From the NCBI GenBank assembly GCA_031264145.1, contig JAISEK010000188.1, positions 1-40,595 on the forward strand: a stretch of DNA of 40,595 nucleotides. Reading direction: 5' to 3'. Both the position numbers and the translations under genes were made by a program. Source of the DNA: Deltaproteobacteria bacterium. GTDB lineage: Bacteria; Desulfobacterota; Desulfarculia; Adiutricales; Adiutricaceae. The notes below the pieces were generated by a model, which was not told the origin of the DNA, searched no databases, and saw only the letters and a list, made by a program, of their open reading frames with translations. Below, in pieces: positions 10,260 to 18,615 of the stretch. Each line of letters opens with the position of its first letter. Positions within the stretch are counted from its first letter, which is position 1.

Positions 10260-11954
10260 TCATTTTCCCAGGGGATTCCGGAAATCGGACGGCCCGGCGG
10301 CCCTGGCCTCGGCCAGGCGCAGGGGCTTGTCCTCCTCCGGCACCTTGAAGAACGTGAGAACCCGGTCGAAGACCTCAATGGCCGCCTCGAACTCCTCGGC
10401 CACCACGGCGTCGGCCCCCAGGCTGGTCAGGGTGTCCTTCGAGAGGAGGAACCTGGTCCGGGCCAGGATGTAGATCCTGGGGTTCATGGTCTTGGCCTGG
10501 ACGATTATGCGCCTGGTGGCCAGGGGATCGGGAATGCTCACCACCAGCATGGCGGCCTGGTGGATGCCGACGTGATCGAGGACGTGCTCGTTGACGGCGT
10601 CGCCGAAGATGATGGGCTCGCCCTGCCTCTGGAAGGCCTGGACGCTGGAGGGGTTCATGTCGATTACGGCGTACTGGCGGCCCGTGAGCCTGCAGGCCCT
10701 GGCCACGCCCTGGCCGGCCACCCCGAAGCCGACGACGATGGCGTGGTCCCTGGCCTCGACCTTGGGGCCCTGGATCTCGGGCGCGCCGACGTCGGCCATC
10801 TTGAGGGAAAGAAAGCGGCCCAGGGCCAGGGCCAGGGGCGTCATGGCCATGGTCAGGACGGCCACGTTCAGGAATATCTCCAGCTCGCTGGGCTGGAAGA
10901 GACTGAGCTCGAACGCCTTGCTGATCAGGACGAAGGAGAACTCGCCGATCTGGCAGAGGGAGAAGCCAATCAGCATGGCCACCCTGGTCGTGAGCCCGGT
11001 CACCTTCATGGCCACGCCCGTGGCCAGGACGTTTACGGCCATGATGGCCACGGCCAGGCCCACCGTCATCCCCGGGTTGGCGATCAGGAGATCCACGTTC
11101 ATCTTGAGGCCGATGGAGACGAAGAACAGGCTGGTGAAGATGTCCCGCATGGGCATGACCGAGCCGATGGCCTGGTAGGCGTAGGGGGAGCCGGCCAGGA
11201 CCATCCCGGCCATGAAGGCCCCCAGGGCCAGGGAGAGGCCGGCCTGGTCGGTCAGGTAGGCCGTCCCCAGGCAGACCAGGGCCACGGTGAACATGAAAAG
11301 CTCGTTGCTTTTGGTCTGGGCCACCCACTTCATCAGGAGGGGGACCACCCAGATGGCCAGGACGATGACGACGGCCAGGACCCCGATGACCTTCAGGGCC
11401 ACCAGGTACAGGGGATCGCCGCCCTCGGCCCCGGCCAGCATTGGCAAGATGACCATCAGGGGGACCACGGCCAGATCCTGGAAAATGAGGACCGCGAAGG
11501 CCCCCCGGCCGTGGGGCGCGTCGATCTCACCCCGGTCCTGGAAGATCTTGAGGACTATGGCCGTCGAGGACAGGGTCAGAAGAAGGGCCCAGACGATGGA
11601 CTGGTTCCAGCGGAAGCCCAGGAGCATGGCGACGGGGGTGATGAGGACGACCCCGAGGAGCATCTGGAGGCTGCCCCCCAGGAGGACCAGGCGCTTGATC
11701 TTGAGGAGGTTCTGGATGGAGAACTCGAGGCCGATGGTGAACAGCAGGAGGACCACGCCCAGCTCGGAGAGGACCTCGACCTGCTTGGGGTCGTTTATGA
11801 GGCTAAAGCCGCTTGGGCCGACCATGATGCCGGTTAGCAGGAAACCGACTATGGCCGGCATCTTGAGCTTGAGGCCGAAGAAAATGAGGATTATCGATAG
11901 GCCCAGGAGGGCTATTATCCTGCCGATAAGGAATTCCGGGGAGAGATCGTGCAT
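10260..11954 (-). CDS. CPA2-family monovalent cation:proton antiporter with TrkA-N domain (KefB/KefC-like)
   Basis: 564 residues. About twelve hydrophobic segments fill residues 1-390, typical of the Na+/H+ exchanger-like fold, and a Rossmann TrkA-N (RCK) domain with VVGFGVAGQG follows at about residue 400. These proteins exchange K+ or Na+ for protons at the inner membrane under control of NAD(H) or glutathione adducts on the RCK domain. ATG 11954 is preferred to TTG 11978 because GGAAG lies upstream of it. The true cation is uncertain. Confidence 0.9.
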   Translation of the reverse strand: MHDLSPEFLIGRIIALLGLSIILIFFGLKLKMPAIVGFLLTGIMVGPSGFSLINDPKQVEVLSELGVVLLLFTIGLEFSIQNLLKIKRLVLLGGSLQMLLGVVLITPVAMLLGFRWNQSIVWALLLTLSSTAIVLKIFQDRGEIDAPHGRGAFAVLIFQDLAVVPLMVILPMLAGAEGGDPLYLVALKVIGVLAVVIVLAIWVVPLLMKWVAQTKSNELFMFTVALVCLGTAYLTDQAGLSLALGAFMAGMVLAGSPYAYQAIGSVMPMRDIFTSLFFVSIGLKMNVDLLIANPGMTVGLAVAIMAVNVLATGVAMKVTGLTTRVAMLIGFSLCQIGEFSFVLISKAFELSLFQPSELEIFLNVAVLTMAMTPLALALGRFLSLKMADVGAPEIQGPKVEARDHAIVVGFGVAGQGVARACRLTGRQYAVIDMNPSSVQAFQRQGEPIIFGDAVNEHVLDHVGIHQAAMLVVSIPDPLATRRIIVQAKTMNPRIYILARTRFLLSKDTLTSLGADAVVAEEFEAAIEVFDRVLTFFKVPEEDKPLRLAEARAAGPSDFRNPLGK

Positions 11955-11993
11955 GGGGACCGCGCTTCCAAAGAGCAATTTGTGACGGGAAAT

Positions 11994-12557
11994 CTATTTC
12001 GGGTACTTGCCGACGGAGAAGGCCTTGGCCACGAAGGGGCCTATCTGGAAGTACTCGCCCTCGGGGCTGAAGACGAGGGGGTCAACCTTGCCCATGTCCA
12101 GCTGGCCGTCGGAGAGGACGCCATCGTTGGCCTTGACGTCCAGGACGCGCCCCACGAAAAGGGTGTGGCTGCCAAGCTCCAGGGTCTTCTCCAGGGCGCA
12201 CTCGGCCACCACCGGGCACTCGTCGACGTAGGGGGCGTCCACCAGCTGGCTCCTGGCGGCCGTCAGGGAGGCCTCCTTGAACTTGTCGCGGCCCTTGCCG
12301 GAATACAGGCCCACGAAATCGGTCTCCCGGGCCATGTTTGACCCGGGGAAGCCCACGGTGAAGGCCTTGTTCTTGACGATGCCCGCATGGGTCCAGCGGC
12401 TGGGGCGCACGGAGACGCCCAGGCAGGGCGGATCCGAGGACAGGATGCCTCCCCAGGCGGCGGTCATGACGTTGGGCCGGCCATCGACGTCATAGGAGCC
12501 GACCAGATAGGCCGGAAGGGGGAAGGCGATGGTCTTGGGGCCAAGCGATACTTTCAT
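11994..12557 (-). CDS. Flavin reductase-like FMN-binding split-barrel protein
   Basis: 187 residues. The family binds FMN in a split barrel and includes flavin reductases and electron carriers of anaerobes. Visible signs are the N-terminal VGSYDVDGRPNVMTAAW pattern, the SVRPSRWTH segment and the late EYFQIGPF segment. The second ATG (12557) is chosen because GGAGG sits six bases upstream; the ATG at 12569 overlaps that ribosome site. It lies just upstream of the antiporter gene (39 bases) and may share its transcript. Substrate is unknown. Confidence 0.88.
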   Translation of the reverse strand: MKVSLGPKTIAFPLPAYLVGSYDVDGRPNVMTAAWGGILSSDPPCLGVSVRPSRWTHAGIVKNKAFTVGFPGSNMARETDFVGLYSGKGRDKFKEASLTAARSQLVDAPYVDECPVVAECALEKTLELGSHTLFVGRVLDVKANDGVLSDGQLDMGKVDPLVFSPEGEYFQIGPFVAKAFSVGKYPK

Positions 12558-12789
12558 TTGCGCCTCCATAGTGGCTGGGAGGAAGGGAATGAGCCAGTCC
12601 AGGCCCGTGCCGGGGAGCCCGTGGTCGCGGCGAGGAGAACGAATAATTGCTTTTCCCTCAAATTAGTATAGCATAGACCAGGGCCGAGGCCAAAAGCCGA
12701 CCGGGCCATTGGGCTTTTGGGAGCCCCGGTCTATCTCTGGGCACCACTCAGGACGTAACATCCTTTGATTTCAAGCCTTTATTTTAGGC

Positions 12790-12818
12790 TTGACATCATG
12801 GAGGCAAAACGCTATAAG
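12790..12818 (+). promoter_or_regulatory. Sigma-70 promoter of tRNA-Lys
   Basis: TTGACA (12790-12795) and TATAAG (12813-12818) are separated by 17 bases and end 13 bases before the tRNA. This near-consensus promoter fits a stable RNA gene. Confidence 0.8.
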
Positions 12819-12831
12819 GTTTGTTTCAGGC

Positions 12832-12907
12832 TGCGCCATTAGCTCAATGGTAGAGCAAATGACTCTTAATCATTAGGCTGTAGGTTCGAGTCCTACATGG
12901 CGCACCA
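12832..12907 (+). tRNA. tRNA-Lys (anticodon CTT)
   Basis: A full cloverleaf is visible. The acceptor stem 12832-12838 pairs with 12898-12904, the D arm contains AGCTC...GAGC, the anticodon stem AATGA/TCATT closes the loop CTCTTAA with anticodon CTT, and the T arm has GGTTCGAGTCC. CCA is encoded (12905-12907). It reads AAG, a preferred codon here. The lower-GC DNA that follows suggests its 3' end served as an integration site. Confidence 0.97.
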
Positions 12908-13519
12908 ACAAAAATCGAGAAGGCCTTTTGGGCCCGTTCCCTCTTCCCATAGGCTCTCATCGCCCTCGGCCACTTTGGGACTCCTTGATACGAGACAAGA
13001 TAATTGCCGTTATCGTCCGTTGCGGTTTTTGAGGCCAACGAGGCTTTGGCATCTTGAACAACTGGTTATTCCCCAAAACCATGCAAGACTTAATGATGAT
13101 CAGGCTCGATGTTGGCTATTAAAGGCTTAACTCATCGAAACTCAAAACGACAGCCTTTTGTGGCGGCAGCATCACCATCAAGGGACTTTATAGACACTGG
13201 CAATTAGATATCATGTGAAGCTACCCCCATGGGATAAGCCCACGCCCTGCGAACCCTGACCAGGGGCTTGGCAAGTCTTTTCCAGTGTCTTGATGCCCAA
13301 TGGCGGGACCCGAAAATATGATGCCGGAGTGGCTTGGCAGGGCGATCCTCCCTGTCTGAATCACGAGACTTAGCCCCTATGGGAACGTATGGTTCCTATA
13401 GGGGCTTACTTTTTGTTTAAAATGTTTTAATATAGTATTTTTTATGAATAGTATCTAAAGATTAAATATATAATTAGTAATATAAATTTAATATGTAAAA
13501 CAAATAAAAGGCAGATAAA
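12908..13519. other. Gene-free stretch after tRNA-Lys
   Basis: No gene is supported. Composition falls from GC-rich to AT-rich towards 13420-13515. One strong terminator hairpin is listed separately. The 13140-13370 part could be a transcribed RNA ending at that terminator, but it matches none of the tmRNA, 6S, SRP or RNase P motifs I can recall. Short coding-like fragments without starts may be remnants of a mobile element. Confidence 0.45.
13372..13415 (+). terminator. Rho-independent terminator
   Basis: Arms 13372-13386 and 13392-13406 pair over 15 bp with one mismatch around a 5-base loop, followed by TACTTTTTG. It could end an unannotated RNA upstream or insulate the AlbA_2 gene from tRNA-Lys transcription. 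Confidence 0.75.
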
Positions 13520-14944
13520 ATGAAATCTTTAAATCAACTTCTCATTGCAGAGGCTACTGAATACGAGTTTAAGGCTGCTATTGAGATGAATAAGCCACGC
13601 AGCTGGCTCAAAACTGTGAGTGCATTTGCCAATGGCTTGGGTGGCAGTATATATGTTGGCGTGTCCAATGGGGGTATCATCGTCGGGCTTGCCAACCCGC
13701 AACAAGCCGCCGAACAGGTCAGCGAACTCATCAGGGCTCGCATTGAGCCTTCTATCAAGAAAATCGTGATTGAACCTCTCCATGTGGATGGAAAAGACAT
13801 ACTGCGCATGAAGATCTCGGGCGGTACGAATACGCCTTATTACTACGTCGGTGATGGAAACAAGATCGCATATTATCGTGTTGGCAATGAATCTGTACCC
13901 GCACCTGCGGCTATACTCAACGAACTGGTGTTGAAAGGGTGGCATCAAACATTTGATGCCACCGACACGAAGTACCGTTTCTCGGATTATAGCTATACGC
14001 TTTTCGAGGCGACGTATAAACAACGGACAGGCAATTCGATTGACAAGCCTAGGGATTACCATTCGTTTGGGATGCTCACAGATGAAGACATGCTGACATT
14101 CGTTGGGGCACTGTTCGCTGATCAATGTCCAATATACCAGTCGCGGGTATTCTGTACGCGATGGAATGGCCTGAAAAAGGGAGGGCTGTACATCGATGCG
14201 CTCGATAACGATGAATTCCAGAACAGCGCGATATCCCTTCTAAATGACTCGCTGAAGTTTGTCCGCCATAATTCTTCTGTAAAATGGGAAAAGACAGGCT
14301 CCGGCAGAATAGAGTTTCCAGACTACCCAGCTGTGGCTGTCCACGAGGCCGTGTTAAATGCCATCGTCCACCGCAACTATATGATTCAGGGCAGCGAAAT
14401 TCATATCGATATGTACGATGACCGACTTGAGATAGTCTCGCCAGGCGGTATGCCAGATGGCAAACGTATTCAAGACTTGAACATTGATGACGTACCATCG
14501 ATACGCCGCAACCCAGTTATCTGCGACATTTTTAGTCGTTTGAGGTTGATGGAGCGTCGTGGCAGTGGATTACGTAAAATCATTGACGAATATTCTTCAG
14601 AAGATGCAGTGCCTGTTTTTCGTTCGACAGAGCAGTCGTTTGTCGTGACGTTGAAGAATTTAAACTATGGTAGAGTACTTATGTCGCCTGGCGTAGATCC
14701 TGGCGTAGATGTCGGCGTAGATCCTGGCGTAGATCCTGGCGTAGATGTCGGCAAGGAAAACAACGTCGGTAAAATTTTGAACGCAATTTTCACAGAACCC
14801 AAAGCAACACAGAAGAAGATATCTGAAATGACAGGGCTGTCTACTCGCACGATTTCAAGAGTAATAAAGGAACTCCGTGACACTGGGGCCATTGGTCGTG
14901 TCGGCTCGGATAGGTCTGGCTACTGGGAAATCACAAAGAAGTAA
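13520..14944 (+). CDS. AlbA_2 (Schlafen-type) ATP-binding protein with C-terminal winged helix
   Basis: 474 residues. An AlbA_2 domain at about residues 10-125 (EFKAAIE, FANGLGGSIYVGV, YYRVGNES) is followed by a GHKL-type ATP-binding half with HEAVLNAIVHRNY (His275, Glu276, Asn280) and IVSPGGMP. The C-terminus (about 415-474) is a MarR/HTH-like winged helix with TQKKISEMTGLSTRTISR. Such proteins are usually putative transcription regulators or defence-associated proteins. A linker of PGVD/VGVD repeats separates ATPase and helix. Codon use is much less GC-rich than the neighbours and the gene lies behind tRNA-Lys, so it was probably acquired. ATG is preceded by AAGGCAG. No adjacent partner suggests a full defence system. 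Confidence 0.85.
   Translation: MKSLNQLLIAEATEYEFKAAIEMNKPRSWLKTVSAFANGLGGSIYVGVSNGGIIVGLANPQQAAEQVSELIRARIEPSIKKIVIEPLHVDGKDILRMKISGGTNTPYYYVGDGNKIAYYRVGNESVPAPAAILNELVLKGWHQTFDATDTKYRFSDYSYTLFEATYKQRTGNSIDKPRDYHSFGMLTDEDMLTFVGALFADQCPIYQSRVFCTRWNGLKKGGLYIDALDNDEFQNSAISLLNDSLKFVRHNSSVKWEKTGSGRIEFPDYPAVAVHEAVLNAIVHRNYMIQGSEIHIDMYDDRLEIVSPGGMPDGKRIQDLNIDDVPSIRRNPVICDIFSRLRLMERRGSGLRKIIDEYSSEDAVPVFRSTEQSFVVTLKNLNYGRVLMSPGVDPGVDVGVDPGVDPGVDVGKENNVGKILNAIFTEPKATQKKISEMTGLSTRTISRVIKELRDTGAIGRVGSDRSGYWEITKK
14687..14752 (+). repeat. Five tandem 12-base units within the AlbA_2 gene
   Basis: Units starting at 14687, 14699, 14711, 14723 and 14735 read CCTGGCGTAGAT or GTCGGCGTAGAT, followed by a partial unit. 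They encode PGVD, PGVD, VGVD, PGVD, PGVD, VG. Unit length is a multiple of three, so gain or loss of copies would change linker length without a frameshift. Confidence 0.9.
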
Positions 14945-14973
14945 TACTTTACATGGGTGGTTGATGTGAAAAA

Positions 14974-15234
14974 TCAGGCAAAGGCGAATTTTATGCCGCC
15001 CAGTTTGTGGGTTTGCGACGAATAAAGCATACTGCGGCTCCAGAAAAAGCGCATCGCGAGTTTTATGCCCCAGTAGAAGGCCATGCCGACCACGAGCAGG
15101 GTGTCGCGTTTGGGCCTGGCCAGCTCGTCCAGCAGCCCGCATGGCTGGTCCTTTCGGGCCGGCCGCATGTCCCGCCAGACTGGCCGAGGCCTCCCGTTGT
15201 CGTCCAGCTCGGCCATTGGCAGGCCGACGGCCAT
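14974..15234 (-). CDS. Possible small hypothetical membrane protein
   Basis: 86 residues from ATG 15234, or 80 from an inner ATG. The N-terminal half is charged (DDNGRPRPVW, RPARKD) and one hydrophobic segment follows (DTLLVVGMAFYWGIKLAM). No clear ribosome site is present. It lies between two accessory genes in a region of mixed composition. It is not recognised and may be a remnant of a larger gene. Confidence 0.3.
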   Translation of the reverse strand: MAVGLPMAELDDNGRPRPVWRDMRPARKDQPCGLLDELARPKRDTLLVVGMAFYWGIKLAMRFFWSRSMLYSSQTHKLGGIKFAFA

Positions 15235-15734
15235 GAGCCTGAGGCGGTGGCGTCCGCGTGGTCGGAGTGTCAGAATCTCTTCAGGGTGTGCCGCGGGTCA
15301 TGGCAGGTCTCTGATTCAGCCACAATTCCGACACGGGGCCGATGCGAACGGAGTCCTCTCTGCCAGGGACTGTCTTGCCAGTGCTTGAGATAGGCTATCG
15401 GAGAGGAGAGGAGGAGATGGGTCCAAAGGCGGTTGGTCGAGGGCATTTGATGCCGATTACGGTGCCTGCTTTCTCGAGATCCGCCAAAATCAAGCCCTGA
15501 TAGGGCGTAAAGGCAGTCAAGTCTGGTCTTTTTTGGTCTTTCCGGGGGGTTGCGCCCGCATCGAGTTTGACACATGCAGAAGACAGTTGCCAGATGACAA
15601 GCCGGAAGTTCAAAGGGCCTACGGCGTTCTGGCAATACCTTTCTTGCGCTTAGCGTCACGCGGGCCCATGGACCGCTCAAACGCCGGCTAAGGCGATGAC
15701 GCCGCGTTGAACACGGTTGATGGAGGTGATAATC
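15235..15734. other. Gene-free or decayed stretch before ykgJ
   Basis: Overlapping minus-strand frames (15270-16022, 15395-15613) are partly antisense to the YkgJ-type gene and lack starts with ribosome sites. The composition is intermediate between the AlbA_2 gene and the core genome. It looks like decayed accessory DNA; nothing can be named. Confidence 0.4.
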
Positions 15735-16238
15735 GTGATAGCTCCTGACAAGGTGAAATCTAAGGGGGAAAAACTGGAGGGGCAGAACATCAGATTCCGG
15801 GCTTTCCTGAAAAACCGCGCCGATGATGACGAATTGGACGCGCATTTCCTGCGGCTGCACAAGGAACTGTTCTCGGACTACGACTGCTCCAAATGCAATA
15901 ACTGCTGCAAGTCGCTCACGATAACTCTTGATGATGGCGAGGTGGCGGCCATCGCCGGGTTCCTCGGACAATCGGCGAGCGACTTTGCCGCGGCACACCT
16001 GGTGGAAGACGATGGGCAGCATGCGTTTAAGGCGCGCCCCTGCGAGTTCCTTGGCGATAACGGCCAGTGCGGCATAAAGAGCTGCAGGCCAGCCGTCTGC
16101 GAGGGCTATCCGTACACCGACAGGCCTGGCAGGTTATCGAGAATGCTCTCGGTCGTCTACTCAGCCGAGGTATGCCCCGTGGTCTTTGAAATCCTCGAAA
16201 GGCTCAAGGAGATCTACCGTTTCCGGAATAGAGGCTGA
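15735..16238 (+). CDS. YkgJ-family cysteine-cluster (metal-binding) protein
   Basis: 167 residues. The family has a conserved set of cysteines thought to bind zinc or an iron-sulfur cluster; biochemical roles are poorly known. Here CSKCNNCC gives Cys51, Cys54, Cys57 and Cys58, and PCEFL...GQCGIKSCRPAVCEGYP supplies the second group. The GTG at 15735 is chosen because GGAGGTGAT ends four bases before it; ATGs at 15717 and 15720 lie at or before that ribosome site. GC is lower than in the eut cluster. It stands alone in the accessory segment. Confidence 0.88.
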   Translation: MIAPDKVKSKGEKLEGQNIRFRAFLKNRADDDELDAHFLRLHKELFSDYDCSKCNNCCKSLTITLDDGEVAAIAGFLGQSASDFAAAHLVEDDGQHAFKARPCEFLGDNGQCGIKSCRPAVCEGYPYTDRPGRLSRMLSVVYSAEVCPVVFEILERLKEIYRFRNRG

Positions 16239-16573
16239 CAGGGGATTCCCGATCCCTGGTTTGGGCCGACAATCCAGGCATCCGTGGGGGAAATTCCGGG
16301 GAAATCCAGGGGACGGGCCGTTAGGCGCGGGGAGAAAAGGCGCGATCCGAGCGACGGGGCCATCGAGGGACATGGGACCGCTGGCGGCGGCCAGGAACTC
16401 CCCTCTTTCAGCCCGGCGGGCGGTCCTGGGAGTGCCCTGGGACCAGCGCTGGCGGCCCGATATGGGGCCGCCGGCCATGGGGGAAATGGCGAGGGGGCGC
16501 GGCCCAGAGGGTCCGGGAGTTGGGGCAAGGTGGTGGCGGGGGGACTGGGCCTTGGCCCAAAAGGCTTGGGGGG
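16239..16573. other. Convergent intergenic region after pduT
   Basis: No gene is seen. It separates the plus-strand YkgJ gene from the end of the minus-strand eut cluster. No hairpin with a T-run was found on either strand; a short hairpin GGGCC-TT-GGCCC at about 16547 is followed by AAAA on the plus strand, not a terminator for the minus strand. Confidence 0.4.
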
Positions 16574-17122
16574 CTACAGGAGGGCCGGCCAGAGGTCCTT
16601 GTGGGGACGGGCGATGACCACGGAGCTGACCAGGGCCCCGTCATGGCCAAGGCGCTCCTCGACGGCCTTGCTGGCCGCCTCGACCTGGCCCAGCTGGCCG
16701 GTGAAGAAGACCTCGCCCTTGCCGCCCAGGCCGCGGGCCAGGCGGATGTCCAGGAGGGTCACCCTGGCCGCCTTGGCCACGGCGTCGCCGGCCCGGATGG
16801 CCGAGATGGCGGCGAAGGTCTCCACCACCCCCAGGGCCTCCAGGCGGTCGGCCTGGTTGGTGCCGGAGACGGCCGGGAGGACGGAGTCGTCGACGTTGGT
16901 GACGACGTGGGCCTCGACCAGGAAGAGGCCGGCCGCGTCGATGGCCTTGGCGACCGAGGTGGTCACGTTGGCCACCTGGCCCGAGACGATGGTCACGAAC
17001 TTGCCAGGGCAGATGGGGGTGCCCAGGACCAGGGAGACCTCCGAGGCCTTGAGCATCTCGTCCGTGGCCTCCACGGCCACGGGCACGGTCTTGAATTCTA
17101 CGAGTCCTAGGGCGGTGCTCAT
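16574..17122 (-). CDS. pduT: Tandem-BMC shell protein with Fe-S site, PduT-like
   Basis: 182 residues with two BMC domains (about 2-88 and 92-178), a trimeric shell protein that forms a pseudohexamer tile. The pore-loop sequence PICPGKF places Cys38 exactly where PduT holds a [4Fe-4S] cluster at the three-fold axis. In Pdu systems the cluster is thought to pass electrons across the shell to or from PduS, encoded just upstream here. It is the last gene of the cluster, 71 bases after pduS, ending in TAG. Presence of PduS/T inside a eut cluster points to an electron outlet for NADH made by EutE. Confidence 0.93.
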   Translation of the reverse strand: MSTALGLVEFKTVPVAVEATDEMLKASEVSLVLGTPICPGKFVTIVSGQVANVTTSVAKAIDAAGLFLVEAHVVTNVDDSVLPAVSGTNQADRLEALGVVETFAAISAIRAGDAVAKAARVTLLDIRLARGLGGKGEVFFTGQLGQVEAASKAVEERLGHDGALVSSVVIARPHKDLWPALL

Positions 17123-17193
17123 GTCGATCCTGGCTGGCCCGCCGGGGCCGGCGGGAATCTCGGGTTCTTTGCCCGGGCGGCCCGGGCCCTGGG

Positions 17194-18531
17194 CTAGAGG
17201 GCCGAGACGGTGATGGAGTCCTGGTCGACCGTCTCGACTCGGCCGTCAAGGCTGGCGTGCACTGGGGCCCCGGTCGCCCCCTCGGGCACCCTGGCCACGA
17301 GGTCGCCCAGCCTCACCTCAGCCCCTTCCTTGACCACGGGCAGGCAGGGGGCCCCCAGGTGTTGCCTGAGGAGGAGGCGGACCCGCCGGGGTTGGCCGGG
17401 GAAGTCGGAAAGGGGGGCCGCCAGGGCCTCGAAGGGGCCCAGGGCCAGCTTCTGCACCAGCTTGGGAATGGGGTAGCGACGCATCTCGCGGAAGCGGTTG
17501 ACGGCGGCGGGGGTCTTTTTGGCGAGGGCCTTGGCCACGGCGGGGCCCAGGCGGCCCTTGAGCTCGCGGTTCAGGCGCCAGGGCTGGAGGCCCATGACGC
17601 AGGCCTGCTCGCAGAGGCCGCACTCGCAGCAGAGGAAGACCTGGCCGGCCCGGGCGGTCCCCTCCCCGGTCTGGCCGTAGGAGGCCAGGCGCATGACCTT
17701 GTCCGGGTTGAGGGCGTGGCCCAGGAGGTAGCGGGGGCAGAGATCGGTGCAGAACATGCAGTGGCAGCAGGCCGTCTTGGCCAGGCGCATCATCTGCCCC
17801 AGGCCCCGGCGCTTGGCCACGGCCCTGGGATGGTCCCGGGGAAGGACTATGAGGCCCTTGGAGGTCTTGGTGACCGGGACGGAGAGGTCCTCCTCCAGGC
17901 GGCCCATCATGGGCCCGCCGTTTATGGCCACCGGGTCTGGGACCGTGGGCCCGCCGGCCGCGGCTATGGCCTCGGCGACGGGGAGGCCCACGGGCACCCT
18001 GAAGGTGGCCGGGCTGGCCACGGCCCCGGTCACGGTCAGGTACTTGTGGGTGACCGGCGCGCCGCGGAGGGCGGCCGCGGAGACGTTCAGGAGCGTCTCC
18101 ACGTTCAGGACCAGGGCCCCGCAGGCCAGCGGGAGGCCCCCCTCGGGGACGATGCGGCCCAAGACCTCGTAGACCAGGACCTGCTCGTCGCCCATGGGGT
18201 AGTAGTTGCCCAGGGTCCTGACGGAGAGGGCCGGGCGGCCCCTTATGGCCCTGGAGAGGGCCTCGACGGCCCCATGGTACTTTTCCTTGAGGGCCAGGAT
18301 CCCGGCCTTGGCCCCCAGGGCCCGGACGACCAGGTCCAGGGCCTCGGCCAGCTCGTCGGCCCTGGCCTCGGCCAGCTGCTGGTCAACCTTGAGCAGCGGC
18401 TCGCACTCGGCCCCGTTGACCAGGACGAACTCGGGGCTGGCCGCAAGCTTCATGGCGGTCGGGAAGCCGGCCCCGCCGGCCCCGACCACGCCTGAACTGG
18501 CCACGGCCGCTGTCAATTCTTCCTTGTTCAT
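17194..18531 (-). CDS. pduS: PduS-like RnfC-type flavo-iron-sulfur cobalamin reductase
   Basis: 445 residues. The N-terminus has GAGGAGFPT (residues 17-25) and the RnfC-like NADH/FMN region; an SLBB-like region and two [4Fe-4S] motifs follow (CCHCMFCTDLC, 255-265; CCECGLCEQAC, 301-311). A C-terminal biotinyl/lipoyl-like barrel (VPEGATGAPVHA) closes the protein. PduS reduces cob(III)alamin to the state used by the adenosyltransferase and can also move electrons from NADH to the shell protein PduT. Here it sits between eutA and pduT, so it may serve EutT and the shell electron path. Length is typical. ATG at 18531. Confidence 0.94.
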   Translation of the reverse strand: MNKEELTAAVASSGVVGAGGAGFPTAMKLAASPEFVLVNGAECEPLLKVDQQLAEARADELAEALDLVVRALGAKAGILALKEKYHGAVEALSRAIRGRPALSVRTLGNYYPMGDEQVLVYEVLGRIVPEGGLPLACGALVLNVETLLNVSAAALRGAPVTHKYLTVTGAVASPATFRVPVGLPVAEAIAAAGGPTVPDPVAINGGPMMGRLEEDLSVPVTKTSKGLIVLPRDHPRAVAKRRGLGQMMRLAKTACCHCMFCTDLCPRYLLGHALNPDKVMRLASYGQTGEGTARAGQVFLCCECGLCEQACVMGLQPWRLNRELKGRLGPAVAKALAKKTPAAVNRFREMRRYPIPKLVQKLALGPFEALAAPLSDFPGQPRRVRLLLRQHLGAPCLPVVKEGAEVRLGDLVARVPEGATGAPVHASLDGRVETVDQDSITVSAL

Positions 18532-18615
18532 GTCCTGGTCCCGAAGGCCGGCCGCCGGGGGCGGGCCGGCTGGCCGGCCGGCTTTTTCGCGCCGGGGGTC
18601 ATTGGCGGGCCGCCG

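Noticed and set aside
15270-16022. 250-residue minus-strand frame
   Set aside because: Overlaps the YkgJ-type gene antisense and has no ribosome site or family pattern.
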